From Fructobacillus fructosus KCTC 3544 (GTDB taxonomy: Bacteria > Bacillota > Bacilli > Lactobacillales > Lactobacillaceae), in assembly GCF_001438695.1 (NCBI RefSeq), contig NZ_JQBH01000013.1, positions 1-51,511 of the forward strand: a stretch of DNA of 51,511 bases, read 5' to 3'. The notes beneath the pieces were generated by a model. That model was not told the origin of the DNA. It was given only the letters and a program-made list of their open reading frames with translations, and made no database searches. Positions 36,812-45,796 of the stretch are shown here, one piece after another. How positions within the stretch are numbered: position 1 is the stretch's first letter; every line of letters begins with the position of its first letter. Made by a program: the position numbers and the translations under genes.

Positions 36812-38263
36812 TTAGCGCTTGTTCAGTTCCTCTAGGAGTAACTTGTTCAACACGCCGGGGTTGGCCTGCCCCTTTGACTTTTTCATTAATTGACCAATCA
36901 AGAAGCCAGTGGCACGGTCCTTACCACCCTTAAAGTCTTCAATCGACTGTGGGTTGGCGTCCAAGACCTCCGTAATCCATGGCAACAACGTTGCGGGATC
37001 CGAAATCTGCACAAGGCCTTTGGCCTTTGCGTAGGCTTCTGGTTCTTCACCATCCATGATGGCTTCAAAGACCTTCTTGGCCTGCTTCGTTGAAATGGTG
37101 CCATCTTCAACCAACTTAACCAGACCAGCCAAGTGTTCTGGCGTCAGCTTGGTTTCTTGCAACTCCACCTGATTCTTGTTCAAGAAGGCGTTGACGTCCC
37201 CGATCAAATAGTTGGCGGCACGCTTGGCAGCGGCCTTTGACTCAGCACCAGCCTTGACGGTGTTGTCAAAGAAGTTCGACATCGCCAACGTCTGGGTCAG
37301 CACTTCGGCATCGTATGGTTCCAAACCAAGTTGGTCAACATAATCCTTTTGACGGTCGGCCGCAGACTTTGGTAATTCGTCAGCCACACGGTTGATCCAG
37401 TCTTGATCAATGTGGATGGGTGACAAGTCCGGTTCAGGGAAGTAACGGTAATCATCAGCCGTTTCCTTGACACGCATCAAGATGGTTGACTTGGTTGGTT
37501 CATCGTAACGACGCGTTTCCTGACGAACTTGACCACCAGAACGGATAATCTTAGCCTGGCGCTTTTCTTCATAGGCCAAAGCCGCTTCCACGTAACGGAA
37601 GGAAGACACGTTTTTCATTTCAACACGGGTACCGTATTGCTTGGAACCGTGTGGGCGCAAGGAAACGTTGACATCGGCACGCATCTGTCCCTCTTGCATC
37701 TTGGCTTCTGAAACGCCGGTAAAGAGAATCACTCGGCGCAGTTGTTCCAAATAAGCGTAGGCTTCTTCTGGTGACGAAAGCTCGGCTTTGGAAACGATTT
37801 CGACCAAAGGCGTTCCCTGACGGTTCAAGTCGACATAGGAATAACCATCGGTCCCGTGGGTGTTCTTTCCGGCATCTTCTTCAACGTGCAGCTCTTCGAT
37901 ACCGATGCGCTTGACACGTCCATCGGGCATCGTCACGTCCAAGTAGCCATTCCGGCCGATTGGCGTGTGGAGTTGAGTTGTTTGATAAGACTTGGGGTTA
38001 TCAGGATAAACGTAGTTCTTACGGTCCCAACGAATGTCTTCTGTAATGTCGGCGTGCAAGGCCATGGCCACACGCATCCCGTAATCAACGGCCCCCTTGT
38101 TCACGACTGGCAAAACCCCTGGATAGGCCCAGTCAATGACGTTGGTGTTTTCGTTTGGTGAATCCCCATAATGAACGGGGGATGGTGACAGCAGCTTTGA
38201 CTTGGTCTGCATTTCAACGTGGACTTCGAGTCCAATCACTGTTTCAAAATTTTCATTTCCCAT
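36812..38263 (-). CDS. gatB: Asp-tRNA(Asn)/Glu-tRNA(Gln) amidotransferase subunit B
   Basis: 483 residues starting [21 protein letters not shown]. The cradle domain has [16 protein letters not shown], and a helical plus YqeY-like tail binds tRNA. GatB activates the Glu or Asp on the mischarged tRNA with ATP and receives ammonia from GatA. Third gene of gatC-gatA-gatB, 12 bases after gatA. The presence of gatCAB implies Gln-tRNA(Gln) is made by amidation, as is usual in Gram-positives. Confidence 0.98.
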   Translation of the reverse strand: MGNENFETVIGLEVHVEMQTKSKLLSPSPVHYGDSPNENTNVIDWAYPGVLPVVNKGAVDYGMRVAMALHADITEDIRWDRKNYVYPDNPKSYQTTQLHTPIGRNGYLDVTMPDGRVKRIGIEELHVEEDAGKNTHGTDGYSYVDLNRQGTPLVEIVSKAELSSPEEAYAYLEQLRRVILFTGVSEAKMQEGQMRADVNVSLRPHGSKQYGTRVEMKNVSSFRYVEAALAYEEKRQAKIIRSGGQVRQETRRYDEPTKSTILMRVKETADDYRYFPEPDLSPIHIDQDWINRVADELPKSAADRQKDYVDQLGLEPYDAEVLTQTLAMSNFFDNTVKAGAESKAAAKRAANYLIGDVNAFLNKNQVELQETKLTPEHLAGLVKLVEDGTISTKQAKKVFEAIMDGEEPEAYAKAKGLVQISDPATLLPWITEVLDANPQSIEDFKGGKDRATGFLIGQLMKKSKGQANPGVLNKLLLEELNKR

Positions 38264-38275
38264 CAGCTGGCCTCC

Positions 38276-39742
38276 TTAGAAATCCTTCCCGATTGCGGGA
38301 ATGTTGTCAGTAAAGTGATTTTCCTGTTCAAAGGCGTAAGCCAATTGGTAAATCGTTTGTTCATCAAAGGCCTGACCGATGATTTGCAAACCGATTGGCA
38401 AGCCACCGTTAAAGCCGGCGTTCACGGACATGGCAGGCAAACCAGCCAGGTTGACGGGGATGGTCAACACATCGCCCATGTACATGGTCTTCGGATCGTC
38501 AATTTCAGAACCCATCTTGTAGGCCTGCGTTGGCGTCGTTGGTGCCACAATCAAATCGTAGTCTTCAAAGACTTTGTTAAAGTCGTCAATGATCAGGGTC
38601 CGAATCTGCGCAGCCTTCTTGAAGAAGGCGTCGTAGGCCCCCGCCGACAATGAGTAAGTTCCCAGCATGATTCGCCGCTTAACTTCGGAACCGAAACCTT
38701 CCGAACGCGTCTCCTTGTAAACTTCTTCCAGGCTCTTAGCTTCTGGGGCGCGGAAACCGTAACGAATGCCGTCGTAGCGCTGCAAGTTTGAGGAGGCTTC
38801 TGACGACATCAAAACGTAGTAAGCAGCCACACCATACTGAGTGTGTGGCAGCGATACTTCAGAAACTTCGGCACCCATCGCCTTCAACTGCGCAATGGCG
38901 GCGTTGACCTGGGCCTTCACTTCCTCAGAAATTCCTTCTTCGAAGTATTCCTTAGGCACAGCAACCTTCATCCCATTGATGGACTGCCCCATCTTTTCAG
39001 TAAAGTCGGGAACGGGCAAATCAGCCGACGTTGAATCACGTTGATCAAATCCAGCAATGGCGTTCAAAACCAAGGCGTTATCACGCACCGTCCGGGTCAA
39101 CGGACCAATCTGGTCCAATGAGGAAGCCATGGCGAAGAGTCCAAAACGGGACACACGACCGTAGGTTGGCTTCATCCCAGCCAAGCCGTTAAAGGCAGCC
39201 GGCTGACGAATCGAACCACCGGTATCAGAACCAAGGGCGTAGGCCACTTGGCCGGCAGCAACCGCTGCCGCTGACCCACCGGAGGAACCACCAGGCACGC
39301 GGGACAAGTCCCAAGCGTTCTTCGTTTGTTTGTAGGCTGAGGTTTCAGAAGAACCACCCATGGCAAACTCATCCATGTTGGCTTTTCCGACAATGACAGC
39401 GCCGGCATCCTTCAGTTTCTTCGTGACCGTGGCGTCGTAAACTGGCTTAAAACCAGCTAAGATACGGGAAGCCCCAGTCGTTTCAAGACCTTCTGTTGAG
39501 ATGTTGTCCTTCATGGCCATCGGAATACCGGCCAAAAGGTTCTCAAAGTCGCCTTCTTCGTCAGCAACACGCGCCGCTTCGATGGCGGCCTCTTCGTGCA
39601 AACGAACAAAGGCTTCCAGCTGGTCGTCAGATTGCTTAATGTTTTCCAGCGTGTCGGCCGTCAACTTCGTTGCCGTGATATCCCCCGCCTGTAAAGCGGC
39701 GTGGATGTCTTCCAGTGAGTGTTCGAAGTAGTTATACGTCAT
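38276..39742 (-). CDS. gatA: Asp-tRNA(Asn)/Glu-tRNA(Gln) amidotransferase subunit A
   Basis: 488 residues of the amidase-signature family. It releases ammonia from glutamine for GatB. The Ser-cisSer-Lys triad motifs are visible: Lys in AMKDNIST, and the serines in [14 protein letters not shown] and [12 protein letters not shown]. Its start overlaps the gatC stop by one base (TAATG), so translation is coupled. Confidence 0.98.
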   Translation of the reverse strand: MTYNYFEHSLEDIHAALQAGDITATKLTADTLENIKQSDDQLEAFVRLHEEAAIEAARVADEEGDFENLLAGIPMAMKDNISTEGLETTGASRILAGFKPVYDATVTKKLKDAGAVIVGKANMDEFAMGGSSETSAYKQTKNAWDLSRVPGGSSGGSAAAVAAGQVAYALGSDTGGSIRQPAAFNGLAGMKPTYGRVSRFGLFAMASSLDQIGPLTRTVRDNALVLNAIAGFDQRDSTSADLPVPDFTEKMGQSINGMKVAVPKEYFEEGISEEVKAQVNAAIAQLKAMGAEVSEVSLPHTQYGVAAYYVLMSSEASSNLQRYDGIRYGFRAPEAKSLEEVYKETRSEGFGSEVKRRIMLGTYSLSAGAYDAFFKKAAQIRTLIIDDFNKVFEDYDLIVAPTTPTQAYKMGSEIDDPKTMYMGDVLTIPVNLAGLPAMSVNAGFNGGLPIGLQIIGQAFDEQTIYQLAYAFEQENHFTDNIPAIGKDF

Positions 39743-40050
39743 TAGGCTTCTTCCCCTCCCTGCAAAATTGCCGGCACCTTAATCAAATCAGCGGCCTCTT
39801 CTGGTGCCTGCTTCAAGAGTGCCTTCTTCTCGTGCCAGTTTTCCGCTTTGTCTTCACGCAAGTGGTTGACGTTTCGGGTCACTGAAAAAGTCGGTGCCAC
39901 CCCGTCCGTGTCAACTTCGGCCATCTTGTCAACCAAGGAAACGATGTCCTGTAGTTGGCTCGTGTAAGCTTCGAGTTCTTCATCGGTAAAAGTCAACTTA
40001 GCCAAGTCGGCGACGTGGGCGACTTCTTCTTTCGAAATTGATGTTGCCAT
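39742..40050 (-). CDS. gatC: Asp-tRNA(Asn)/Glu-tRNA(Gln) amidotransferase subunit C
   Basis: 102 residues, typical Gat[18 protein letters not shown] at the N-terminus and a belt-like C-terminus with [19 protein letters not shown]. It stabilises GatA on GatB. First gene of the gatCAB operon, with AGGTG 7 bases before the ATG. The divergent promoter region to rpsO lies upstream. Confidence 0.97.
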   Translation of the reverse strand: MATSISKEEVAHVADLAKLTFTDEELEAYTSQLQDIVSLVDKMAEVDTDGVAPTFSVTRNVNHLREDKAENWHEKKALLKQAPEEAADLIKVPAILQGGEEA

Positions 40051-40148
40051 GTATTCACCTGCATGGCAGGCCGTGAGGGCGCTACCATGGCTTTCCTTTC
40101 AAGATTAATTACGATTCTATTTTACCATTAAACGACTGGGCTTGCCCC

Positions 40149-40176
40149 TTGATTTTCTAGGAAAAGTCCGTATAAT
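40149..40176 (+). promoter_or_regulatory. Promoter of rpsO
   Basis: TTGATT (40149-40154), 16-base spacer, TATAAT (40171-40176). It leaves a leader of about 90 bases before rpsO, room for a possible S15 autoregulatory structure that I cannot confirm. Confidence 0.65.
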
Positions 40177-40274
40177 TAAGACTGTTGTCAAAACAACTGA
40201 CCAAATTCTTAGATTAACGTCTCACCGTCGTTTTTCTCAGACTTTGGCGACATTATAGAAAGGTGGAAATGATT

Positions 40275-40544
40275 ATGGCCCTTACACAAGAACGTAAGAA
40301 CGAAATCATGAAAGAATATGCCCGCCATGAAGGCGATACTGGTTCAGTGGAAGTTCAAGTTGCAGTTTTGACTGCTGACATTAACGAATTGAACGGTCAC
40401 ATGGAAACGCACAAGCATGATTTTCATTCACAACGTGGTCTTTTGAAGAAGATCGGTCGTCGTCGTAACTTGCTTCGTTACCTCCGTGGTACTGATGTTC
40501 CTCGTTACCGTGAATTGATTAAGCGCTTAGGTTTGCGTCGTTAA
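40275..40544 (+). CDS. rpsO: 30S ribosomal protein S15
   Basis: 89 residues ([20 protein letters not shown] to LIKRLGLRR), the standard length. S15 nucleates 30S assembly at the 16S central domain. I use the ATG at 40275, 9 bases after AGGTGG, rather than in-frame starts at 40263 or 40269, which lie too close to or inside that site. Confidence 0.97.
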   Translation: MALTQERKNEIMKEYARHEGDTGSVEVQVAVLTADINELNGHMETHKHDFHSQRGLLKKIGRRRNLLRYLRGTDVPRYRELIKRLGLRR

Positions 40545-40590
40545 GCTTTCGCTTTTCAAAAACCAGCATCAAATTTAAGGAGACAGACAT

Positions 40591-40842
40591 ATGCCGATTA
40601 TTGAATCATCTATTCAACGCGTACGCTTGACAAAGAAGCAACACGATCGCAACGAACCACAACGTTCTGCTTACCGCACTGCCGTTAAGCGTTTCGTTAA
40701 GGCTGCTAAGGCCGGTTCAGACGATACTGCTGAATTGTACAAGCAAGTTTCTTCTGCTATCGATCGCGCCCACTCAAAGGGCTTGATCAAGAAGAACAAG
40801 GCTTCACGTCAAAAGTCACGTTTGGCTAAGTACGTAAAGTAA
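40591..40842 (+). CDS. rpsT: 30S ribosomal protein S20
   Basis: 83 residues, very basic and helical, with the family patterns RVRLTKKQHDRNEPQRSAYR and IDRAHSKGLIKKNKASRQKSR. S20 binds 16S rRNA at the 30S body. AAGGAGACAG precedes the start; a terminator follows. Placed 46 bases after rpsO, perhaps co-transcribed. Confidence 0.97.
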   Translation: MPIIESSIQRVRLTKKQHDRNEPQRSAYRTAVKRFVKAAKAGSDDTAELYKQVSSAIDRAHSKGLIKKNKASRQKSRLAKYVK

Positions 40843-40858
40843 TTCATTTTAGTGAATG

Positions 40859-40891
40859 ACCCCCTCACCTAACAAGGCCGAGGGGGTTTTT
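40859..40891 (+). terminator. Terminator of rpsO-rpsT
   Basis: Stem ACCCCCTC/GAGGGGGT with a 13-base loop and a T-run on the plus strand. Confidence 0.8.
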
Positions 40892-40899
40892 ACTTGGAT

Positions 40900-41187
40900 T
40901 TAAAAAGGGTTGGTGTGACTACCCGTCTTAATGAACTCAACGTATTCACCATCATAGCGATAAATTAAGACCCAATCAGGCTTAATGTGCAATTCGCGAT
41001 CGAGTCCTTGATTAATTAGCTGATGGTCTTCATAGGAAGCAGGAATTGGTAAATCTCGTAAAAGAATTTCAACGATTCGATCAAAATCTTCTTTTCGATA
41101 TCTCCCTCCCTTCATTAATTTTCGATATTGCTTCTTAAAGCCATTAACTGAACGAACACGATATTTATACTCATTCATCTTCGTCAT
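40900..41187 (-). CDS. Type II toxin of the YafQ (RelE) family
   Basis: 95 residues. The YafQ-like core reads FKKQYRKLMKGGR near the N-terminus, then ILLRDLPIPASYEDHQL and the C-terminal active region RELHIKPDWVLIYRYDGEY ... TGSHTNPF. The conserved His residues of YafQ (HxL near DHQL, HIKPD, GSH) are retained, so it is probably an active ribosome-dependent mRNA endonuclease. It overlaps the end of the antitoxin gene by 17 bases. Confidence 0.88.
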   Translation of the reverse strand: MTKMNEYKYRVRSVNGFKKQYRKLMKGGRYRKEDFDRIVEILLRDLPIPASYEDHQLINQGLDRELHIKPDWVLIYRYDGEYVEFIKTGSHTNPF

Positions 41188-41425
41188 TATTTAAGTACTC
41201 CAAAAAGTCATCTAGATTTTCAAACGTCTTATAGTCACGACTCGCCATTGCTTCCCTCAACCGCTCATTCGGCACATCAATCTTAAATGGAATACCACCC
41301 GTATCTAAACTTTTAATCACAAAGTTCTGTACGGCATCCTGAACCGTTGTTCCTAATCGAGTACAAAGCTTTTCAAAAGACGCTTCATCCCGACTGTCTA
41401 ACTCAATTTGTATTTGTGTGGTCAT
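41171..41425 (-). CDS. Antitoxin of the RelB/DinJ family
   Basis: 84 residues. The N-terminal ribbon-helix-helix (TQIQIELDSRDEASFEKLCTRLG) is typical of RelB/DinJ and would bind its own promoter; the C-terminal part (EAMASRDYKTFENLDDFLEYL) would wrap the toxin. I place the start at the ATG 41423-41425, preceded by AAGGAGAA. The frame further upstream (to 41521) lacks family resemblance. It forms a DinJ-YafQ-like pair with the overlapping toxin. Confidence 0.88.
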   Translation of the reverse strand: MTTQIQIELDSRDEASFEKLCTRLGTTVQDAVQNFVIKSLDTGGIPFKIDVPNERLREAMASRDYKTFENLDDFLEYLNNDEDE

Positions 41426-41509
41426 TTTTTCTCCTTTATTGAATCGTTTTCTGCCACCATCATAACAGCCAAAAACCCCTGTCACAACAGGCTTTTTCGA
41501 TGTTATACA

Positions 41510-41541
41510 AAAAGGAATCAATCGTCTGATTGATTCCTTTT
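41510..41541 (-). terminator. Terminator of the Ser-rich protein gene
   Basis: Perfect 14-bp stem AAAAGGAATCAATC/GATTGATTCCTTTT with a 4-base loop, followed by T residues on the minus strand. Confidence 0.8.
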
Positions 41542-41547
41542 AACTGT

Positions 41548-42255
41548 TTAATTGACTAACTTAAAGTTCAACCGCTCGACGACGGCACGGCCACCCTGTG
41601 CATTGACAAAGTCGACCACGTCTTCAACGGAAGCCCGGTATTTCTTCGCATCGTTTTTACTAAAGCAGAGCGGTTTATCCTGAACTTCCGTATCATTTGA
41701 TGACATCACGTAACGATAATAGGCAGTGCCCTTACCAGACTGGCCATTCGTGACCAAAAAGGTTGGAATCGTATCTGATTGACGAGTCATCGTTAACGAA
41801 CTGGCGGACTTCAAGGCCTTCCAAGAAGCGTCCCCGTTCACCAAACCATAGAGGGTAATCATCCGGTAGGCTAACTCATCACTCGACCGGAAATCGTCTT
41901 CGGTCAAGGTATTCGCCGTGCTTGTTCCCTTTTGACTGTGGCCGGTACTCGAGCTAGCGCTTGCTGAGGCATCCCCCTTCACCTCACTACTACTCGAAGA
42001 AGAGGCGGTTGCCGAAGAAGAGGACGCAACAGTCGAGTCATCAGCGACCACCCCCTCTGCTTGAGCGTTTTTCTCCCAGTCCTGTTTACCAGAAGAAGAA
42101 GAGGAAGAGCTGCTAGTCCCCTTCTTGCTCCCACTACTTGTTCGACCCCGGTCTGAAGCCGAAGAATCAATATCCTTCACAATAATTGTCACCGCGCCAG
42201 CAGCCAAAATGACCGTACTGAGCAACGTGACCAGTAATCTCTTTTGCTTTACCAC
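41548..42255 (-). CDS. Membrane-anchored protein with Ser-rich linker, function unknown
   Basis: I choose a GTG start at 42253-42255 (235 residues), 10 bases after AGGAG; the open frame extends to 42303 with an ATG that is less well placed. The N-terminus is a basic, single hydrophobic anchor (VKQKRLLVTLLSTVILAAGAV...). A linker of about 110 residues very rich in Ser, Ala and Gly follows, then a folded domain of about 120 residues (from TLTEDDFRSSDELAYRM to VVERLNFKLVN). It is probably extracytoplasmic by topology. I do not recognise the C-terminal domain. Its neighbours are a C39-type secreted protein upstream and the toxin-antitoxin pair downstream. Confidence 0.65.
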   Translation of the reverse strand: MVKQKRLLVTLLSTVILAAGAVTIIVKDIDSSASDRGRTSSGSKKGTSSSSSSSSGKQDWEKNAQAEGVVADDSTVASSSSATASSSSSSEVKGDASASASSSTGHSQKGTSTANTLTEDDFRSSDELAYRMITLYGLVNGDASWKALKSASSLTMTRQSDTIPTFLVTNGQSGKGTAYYRYVMSSNDTEVQDKPLCFSKNDAKKYRASVEDVVDFVNAQGGRAVVERLNFKLVN

Positions 42256-42392
42256 ACTGGTCAATCTCCTAAAACCTAATTCTAAACGTGAAAACATCAA
42301 CACATTTATTCACCCCTTATCTTAAGGGCATTCTAGGAACTTTGCAATCATAAACTGAACAAATTTTTATACTTTTTCATCATAATAATCCA

Positions 42393-42443
42393 ACTAAAAA
42401 AGCCGACCACTTCCCATCCAGAAAGTGCGTCGACTTTTTTAGT
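42393..42443. terminator. Long terminator downstream of the C39-type gene
   Basis: ACTAAAAAAG...CTTTTTTAGT outer stem continuing into paired CGAC/GTCG and CACTT/AAGTG segments, about 18 bp in all with wobble pairs and a 10-base loop. T-runs on both strands. Confidence 0.8.
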
Positions 42444-42446
42444 TAA

Positions 42447-44330
42447 TTAAATCACGGCAACGTTCATCGAAGCCGGTGCTCCGTAGCCAACAGGCTGAAC
42501 ATTAGCGTTCAAGTAGGCCCAATCAGACGTTGACAACCAGTAGTTAGCACCACGGGCAATCGTCAACGGATCCGCAATCAAGAAGCCACCATCACGGTAA
42601 CCGTAAATCAGCTGAACGTGGAAATTGTTCGATGCGTTGTTCAACTGTAAGTTCCAAGGCAAATAAGTAATGACAAGGTTATTGGCCATTAGCTGAGAAA
42701 GCACCTCACCGACGCCTGCTCCCGTAATGTCCTTTGTTTCGACACCGTATGCGCCATTCAACTTAGCGGCTAATGGTGCAGCCAAAACGGTCTGCGTGTA
42801 CCACTGACCGTAACCAAATGGATTCCCGTGGAAACCATCGTATGGTGAAACGCCGAATCCGTAACCGATTCGGTTATAGATGTCGTGGATGTCTGGAACG
42901 GCCTTGCCCTTGGCCGACAAAGCCATTTGGAAGGAAACCCCTTCACAACCCTCGGGTGCACCGAGTGCTCGTTGATCTAACGACCAGTGCCCGAAGTCAA
43001 TGTTGACCGAATCAGTATCCAATCGACCGTCCGCCCAGAAGTGAACGCTGCGTCCGTCGATGGTTTGCCAGTCGGTCACGATGTTACCATCACCGTTGGC
43101 GTAGTAGATGTTGCCGCCATCGGTGAAGAAAGTCGAACGACGTTCGTAATAGGTATTGTCGTTACCAAAGAAGTGCTCGGCACCATCGACCCATTGACGG
43201 CCAGAAACGGCCCGGCCGTCCCCATCGGTGTAGTAGGTGTAACCCCATGCTTCACGCCAACCGGCGTTTTGGCGAACCCCGTCGATGAACCAGTAGTAAG
43301 TGCCCGTGTAGAAACGGAAACCAGTAAAGAGTTCACCATTTTCGTACCAACGGTAACCACCGTTCTGTGGCGAACCATCCCAAATGTAACCTTGCAAAGG
43401 GCGCTCGTAGTAAGTGTTATCATCACCAAAGTAGTGCGCACGGCCATCAATGATTTGGGTGCCTTGCACCGCCCGACCATCGTTGTCGGTGTAGTACTTG
43501 TAACCCCAGGCCTCGCGCCAACCAGCGTTTTGACGAACCCCGTCAATAAACCAGTAGTAAGTATTGGCATAGTAACGGAAGCCAGTGAAGAGCTTGCCGT
43601 CTTCGTACCAACGGTAACCCCCGTTTTGAGAAGAGCCATCAAAGAGATAACCTGTCGAACGCAAGTAGTAGGTGCCATCGTTTCCAAAGTTAAATTCCTG
43701 ACCATCAATCGTTTGGTTACCCTGGACGGCACGGCCATCATTATCCGTATAGTAAGTGTAGCCCCATGCCTGACGCCAGCCGGCGTTTTGGCGGACTCCG
43801 TTCACAAACCAGTAGTAGGTACCCGTGTAATAACGGAAACCGGTGAACAACTGCCCGTCTTCGAACCAGTTATACCCACCGTTAGCCGTTGAGACATCTG
43901 GCGAATAAATGTAGCCCGACACGTGTTCGGATGCAAACTTGTCGAGAGCCTTTTGACGAGGGTCTTCCGTTTGCACTTGGTTATTCTGTTGGTTTTGCTT
44001 GTTTTGGTCAGCCGTGTTGGCCTGGTTGTTATCAGTCACAGCGGATTGCTGATCGGTTGGTGCGTTGGCGGCCTTCACATCACTTGAAGACGATGAGGCA
44101 GTAGCAGACTGCGCACTAGCAGTCGACTGACTGGCCGCTTGCTGATTGGCTTGATCAGTTACCGTATCATGATCAGTTGCTGCGCTTTGGCTAACTGCTT
44201 GATTCGTCGTTATTTGCGACGTCTCGTCGGCATGGGCCAATCCCTGCCCAGCTCCTAAGCTCAGCGCCAAGGCAATGGCTGCGGATGCCAAGTAAATGGT
44301 TCCGCGTGTTTTTTTCATTTCAAAAGACAT
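42447..44330 (-). CDS. Secreted C39-like cysteine peptidase with glucan-binding repeats
   Basis: 627 residues from the ATG at 44328-44330 (GGAG 9 bases upstream). A signal peptide (about 1-36, ending LAHADE) and a Gln/Ala/Ser-rich linker (to about 138) are followed by three complete aromatic repeats of about 84-88 residues (WYENGELFTGFR, YYWFIDGVRQNAGW, YKYYTDNDGRAVQG), residues about 139-401. A C39-like papain-fold domain (PF13529 type) forms the C-terminus. Its likely catalytic Cys462 is in PEGCEGVSF, His571 in NNFHVQLIYGY and Asp587 in LIADPL. The repeats are the kind that bind alpha-glucan or wall polymers, so the peptidase is probably retained on the cell surface or in the exopolysaccharide matrix (inference). 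Its substrate is unknown. Confidence 0.85.
   Translation of the reverse strand: MSFEMKKTRGTIYLASAAIALALSLGAGQGLAHADETSQITTNQAVSQSAATDHDTVTDQANQQAASQSTASAQSATASSSSSDVKAANAPTDQQSAVTDNNQANTADQNKQNQQNNQVQTEDPRQKALDKFASEHVSGYIYSPDVSTANGGYNWFEDGQLFTGFRYYTGTYYWFVNGVRQNAGWRQAWGYTYYTDNDGRAVQGNQTIDGQEFNFGNDGTYYLRSTGYLFDGSSQNGGYRWYEDGKLFTGFRYYANTYYWFIDGVRQNAGWREAWGYKYYTDNDGRAVQGTQIIDGRAHYFGDDNTYYERPLQGYIWDGSPQNGGYRWYENGELFTGFRFYTGTYYWFIDGVRQNAGWREAWGYTYYTDGDGRAVSGRQWVDGAEHFFGNDNTYYERRSTFFTDGGNIYYANGDGNIVTDWQTIDGRSVHFWADGRLDTDSVNIDFGHWSLDQRALGAPEGCEGVSFQMALSAKGKAVPDIHDIYNRIGYGFGVSPYDGFHGNPFGYGQWYTQTVLAAPLAAKLNGAYGVETKDITGAGVGEVLSQLMANNLVITYLPWNLQLNNASNNFHVQLIYGYRDGGFLIADPLTIARGANYWLSTSDWAYLNANVQPVGYGAPASMNVAVI
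43130..43916 (-). repeat. Glucan-binding-type repeats in the C39-like protein gene
   Basis: Three tandem units of roughly 260 bases encoding GY(I/L)xxGS-QNGGYRWYE-FTGFR-YYWF-GVRQNAGW-YYTD-DGRAV. They are closely similar at DNA level to the repeats at 45800-46561 and 48793-49557. Confidence 0.85.
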
Positions 44331-44410
44331 GTATTTCTCCACATAAATCGGGTTTGAACACAACAGGTTCATTATACACGTTTTTTAATCTTCATTAAAT
44401 GTCCAATTAA

Positions 44411-44443
44411 AAAGTCCCTATCGCAACCAACGATAAGGACTTT
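44411..44443 (-). terminator. Terminator of the GtrA-family gene
   Basis: Stem AAAGTCCTTATCG/CGATAGGGACTTT (one G-T pair) with a 7-base loop, T-run on the minus strand. Confidence 0.85.
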
Positions 44444-44446
44444 CAT

Positions 44447-44869
44447 TTAGACTTTTTCTTTGAAAATGTATAACTTGCTTAACACATAATTGGCTAAAAT
44501 CACGAAAATGTTTTGAATGCCATTCCAAAGCAAATCATTTTGATGAAGGATTCGGACCCCAAAAGCTAAAATCAACCACCCGAGCACACCGGTCACAATG
44601 CGGGCCAGATAAAACTGCCAGACTTCGCGAAAGACCCCGGCCATGTCCGTGACTTTTGACCGGAAAACCCAGATCCGATTGGTCAAGTAAGCAAACAAGA
44701 CGGCGAGGAACCAGGAAGCAACGTAGGCCAGCGTGTATTCCCAGTGTAAAGCGGCTGAGAAGAGCGCGTAAGTGACGACCGATACCACAAAAGTCGCCCC
44801 ACCAAAGAACAGGTAAAGGATACTTTCTTCGTACTGTTTGTATAGTTTCATTATTTTTTGCATGGGCAT
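44447..44869 (-). CDS. GtrA-family membrane protein
   Basis: 140 residues with four hydrophobic segments and the family signature FFGGATFVVSVVTYALF, YLTNRIWVF and NYVLSKLYIF. GtrA proteins are thought to flip or help transfer lipid-linked sugars for surface polysaccharide or teichoic acid glycosylation. No glycosyltransferase gene lies next to it here, which is less usual. It is 83 bases downstream of a membrane-anchored protein gene on the same strand and may share its transcript. Confidence 0.88.
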   Translation of the reverse strand: MPMQKIMKLYKQYEESILYLFFGGATFVVSVVTYALFSAALHWEYTLAYVASWFLAVLFAYLTNRIWVFRSKVTDMAGVFREVWQFYLARIVTGVLGWLILAFGVRILHQNDLLWNGIQNIFVILANYVLSKLYIFKEKV

Positions 44870-44952
44870 ACCTGCTAGAAAAGTTTCTTAAATACTATAG
44901 CGAACAAATAAAAGGAAGATTAAGACAAAAAGCATCCCCTGAAAACAAACGC

Positions 44953-45606
44953 TTACTTAGTCGAGACATCCTGATCATAATAGTGCTGGGTTTGACTATC
45001 TTGCGAAATCGCGTCCAGGTTATCAACGCCCTGGACCTTCTCGCTACCAGAATACGTAAAGCTGTAGTTCTTATCCGTTGGCTTGGCAGTGAAGACCTCG
45101 TAGGCGCCACTTCCAATGTCGGCAACCACGACCTTCTGCAACTTGCCATCGATGGTCAATTTACTGCGCCAGAAGGTAATGCCGTTCTGGAAAGCCGCGT
45201 TGCTGTCTTCCTTCGAAGCGGCTTTAATCGTTCCGGCAGTCATGGGCAATCCGACCGACTGCTGCTTGATATAGGCTTGGATACTCTTTACCTTGCTATC
45301 TGTTCGCTTCTTCAAATCAGTGATTTGCTGGGAATCACTCGTTGGATAGACGTCGAAACCATAGTCTGTTGACGTTGGCTTGACCACCTGTTGCTTCTGG
45401 GGAGTCTTACTATTTTGAGAACTCTCTCCCTTAGCCAGCAGAGATTGTTGCTGACTCGTGAGCTGCGTGTTCTTGCTCTTTTGCTTAGGGCGGGAAATTG
45501 TGAGTACGGCCCCGACAGCCACTAAGAGAACCAGTACAATGAGCGCTATCCAAAATACATGGTGTTTCTTGCCAGTATTTGGAATCTTCTTATTTTTCTT
45601 TGACAT
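44953..45606 (-). CDS. Single-pass membrane protein with extracytoplasmic domain, function unknown
   Basis: 217 residues from the ATG at 45604-45606 (AAGGAGAA about 12 bases upstream). A basic N-terminus (MSKKNKKIPNTGKKHH) precedes one transmembrane helix (about 18-38). A Gln/Ser/Lys-rich linker (40-80) leads to a globular domain of about 130 residues (from DVYPTSDSQQITDLKKR to QTQHYYDQDVSTK) that should lie outside the membrane. I recognise no family. The organisation (short anchor, low-complexity linker, small outer domain) resembles the Ser-rich protein at 41548-42255, although I see no sequence similarity. It has its own promoter. Confidence 0.7.
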   Translation of the reverse strand: MSKKNKKIPNTGKKHHVFWIALIVLVLLVAVGAVLTISRPKQKSKNTQLTSQQQSLLAKGESSQNSKTPQKQQVVKPTSTDYGFDVYPTSDSQQITDLKKRTDSKVKSIQAYIKQQSVGLPMTAGTIKAASKEDSNAAFQNGITFWRSKLTIDGKLQKVVVADIGSGAYEVFTAKPTDKNYSFTYSGSEKVQGVDNLDAISQDSQTQHYYDQDVSTK

Positions 45607-45640
45607 GATTACATACTTCTCCTTTTTAAACGCACCCTTC

Positions 45641-45670
45641 ATTATAATCACTGGACAACGGTGAAGACAA
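45641..45670 (-). promoter_or_regulatory. Promoter of the single-pass protein and GtrA genes
   Basis: Minus strand TTGTCT (45665-45670), 18-base spacer, TATAAT (45641-45646). Confidence 0.55.
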
Positions 45671-45703
45671 CATAATTTGTCAGCATTAAGAAAACCATAA
45701 CAA

Positions 45704-45729
45704 AAAGAAACCGACGAATCGGTTTCTTT
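45704..45729 (-). terminator. Terminator of the first fructansucrase gene
   Basis: Stem AAAGAAACCGA/TCGGTTTCTTT with a 4-base loop and a T-run on the minus strand, 68 bases past the stop codon. Confidence 0.85.
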
Positions 45730-45796
45730 CAGTAATTACGCAACTATTCTTGAAAATTTATAAAGTCAACGAAGACAAAGCCCAAGAATTAAACGA

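Noticed and set aside
40051-40110. Upstream mini-frame or riboswitch before gatC
   Set aside because: An ATG with GAAAGGAAA lies upstream out of frame with gatC, and GCCATGG/CCATGC elements could pair weakly. No T-box features or terminator are visible, and the signal is too weak to claim.
42987-43892. Long plus-strand frame of 301 residues opposite the C39-type gene
   Set aside because: It is an antisense shadow of the aromatic repeats. The protein is Val/Thr-rich and repetitive only because the opposite strand is, and no ribosome binding site or family similarity is visible.
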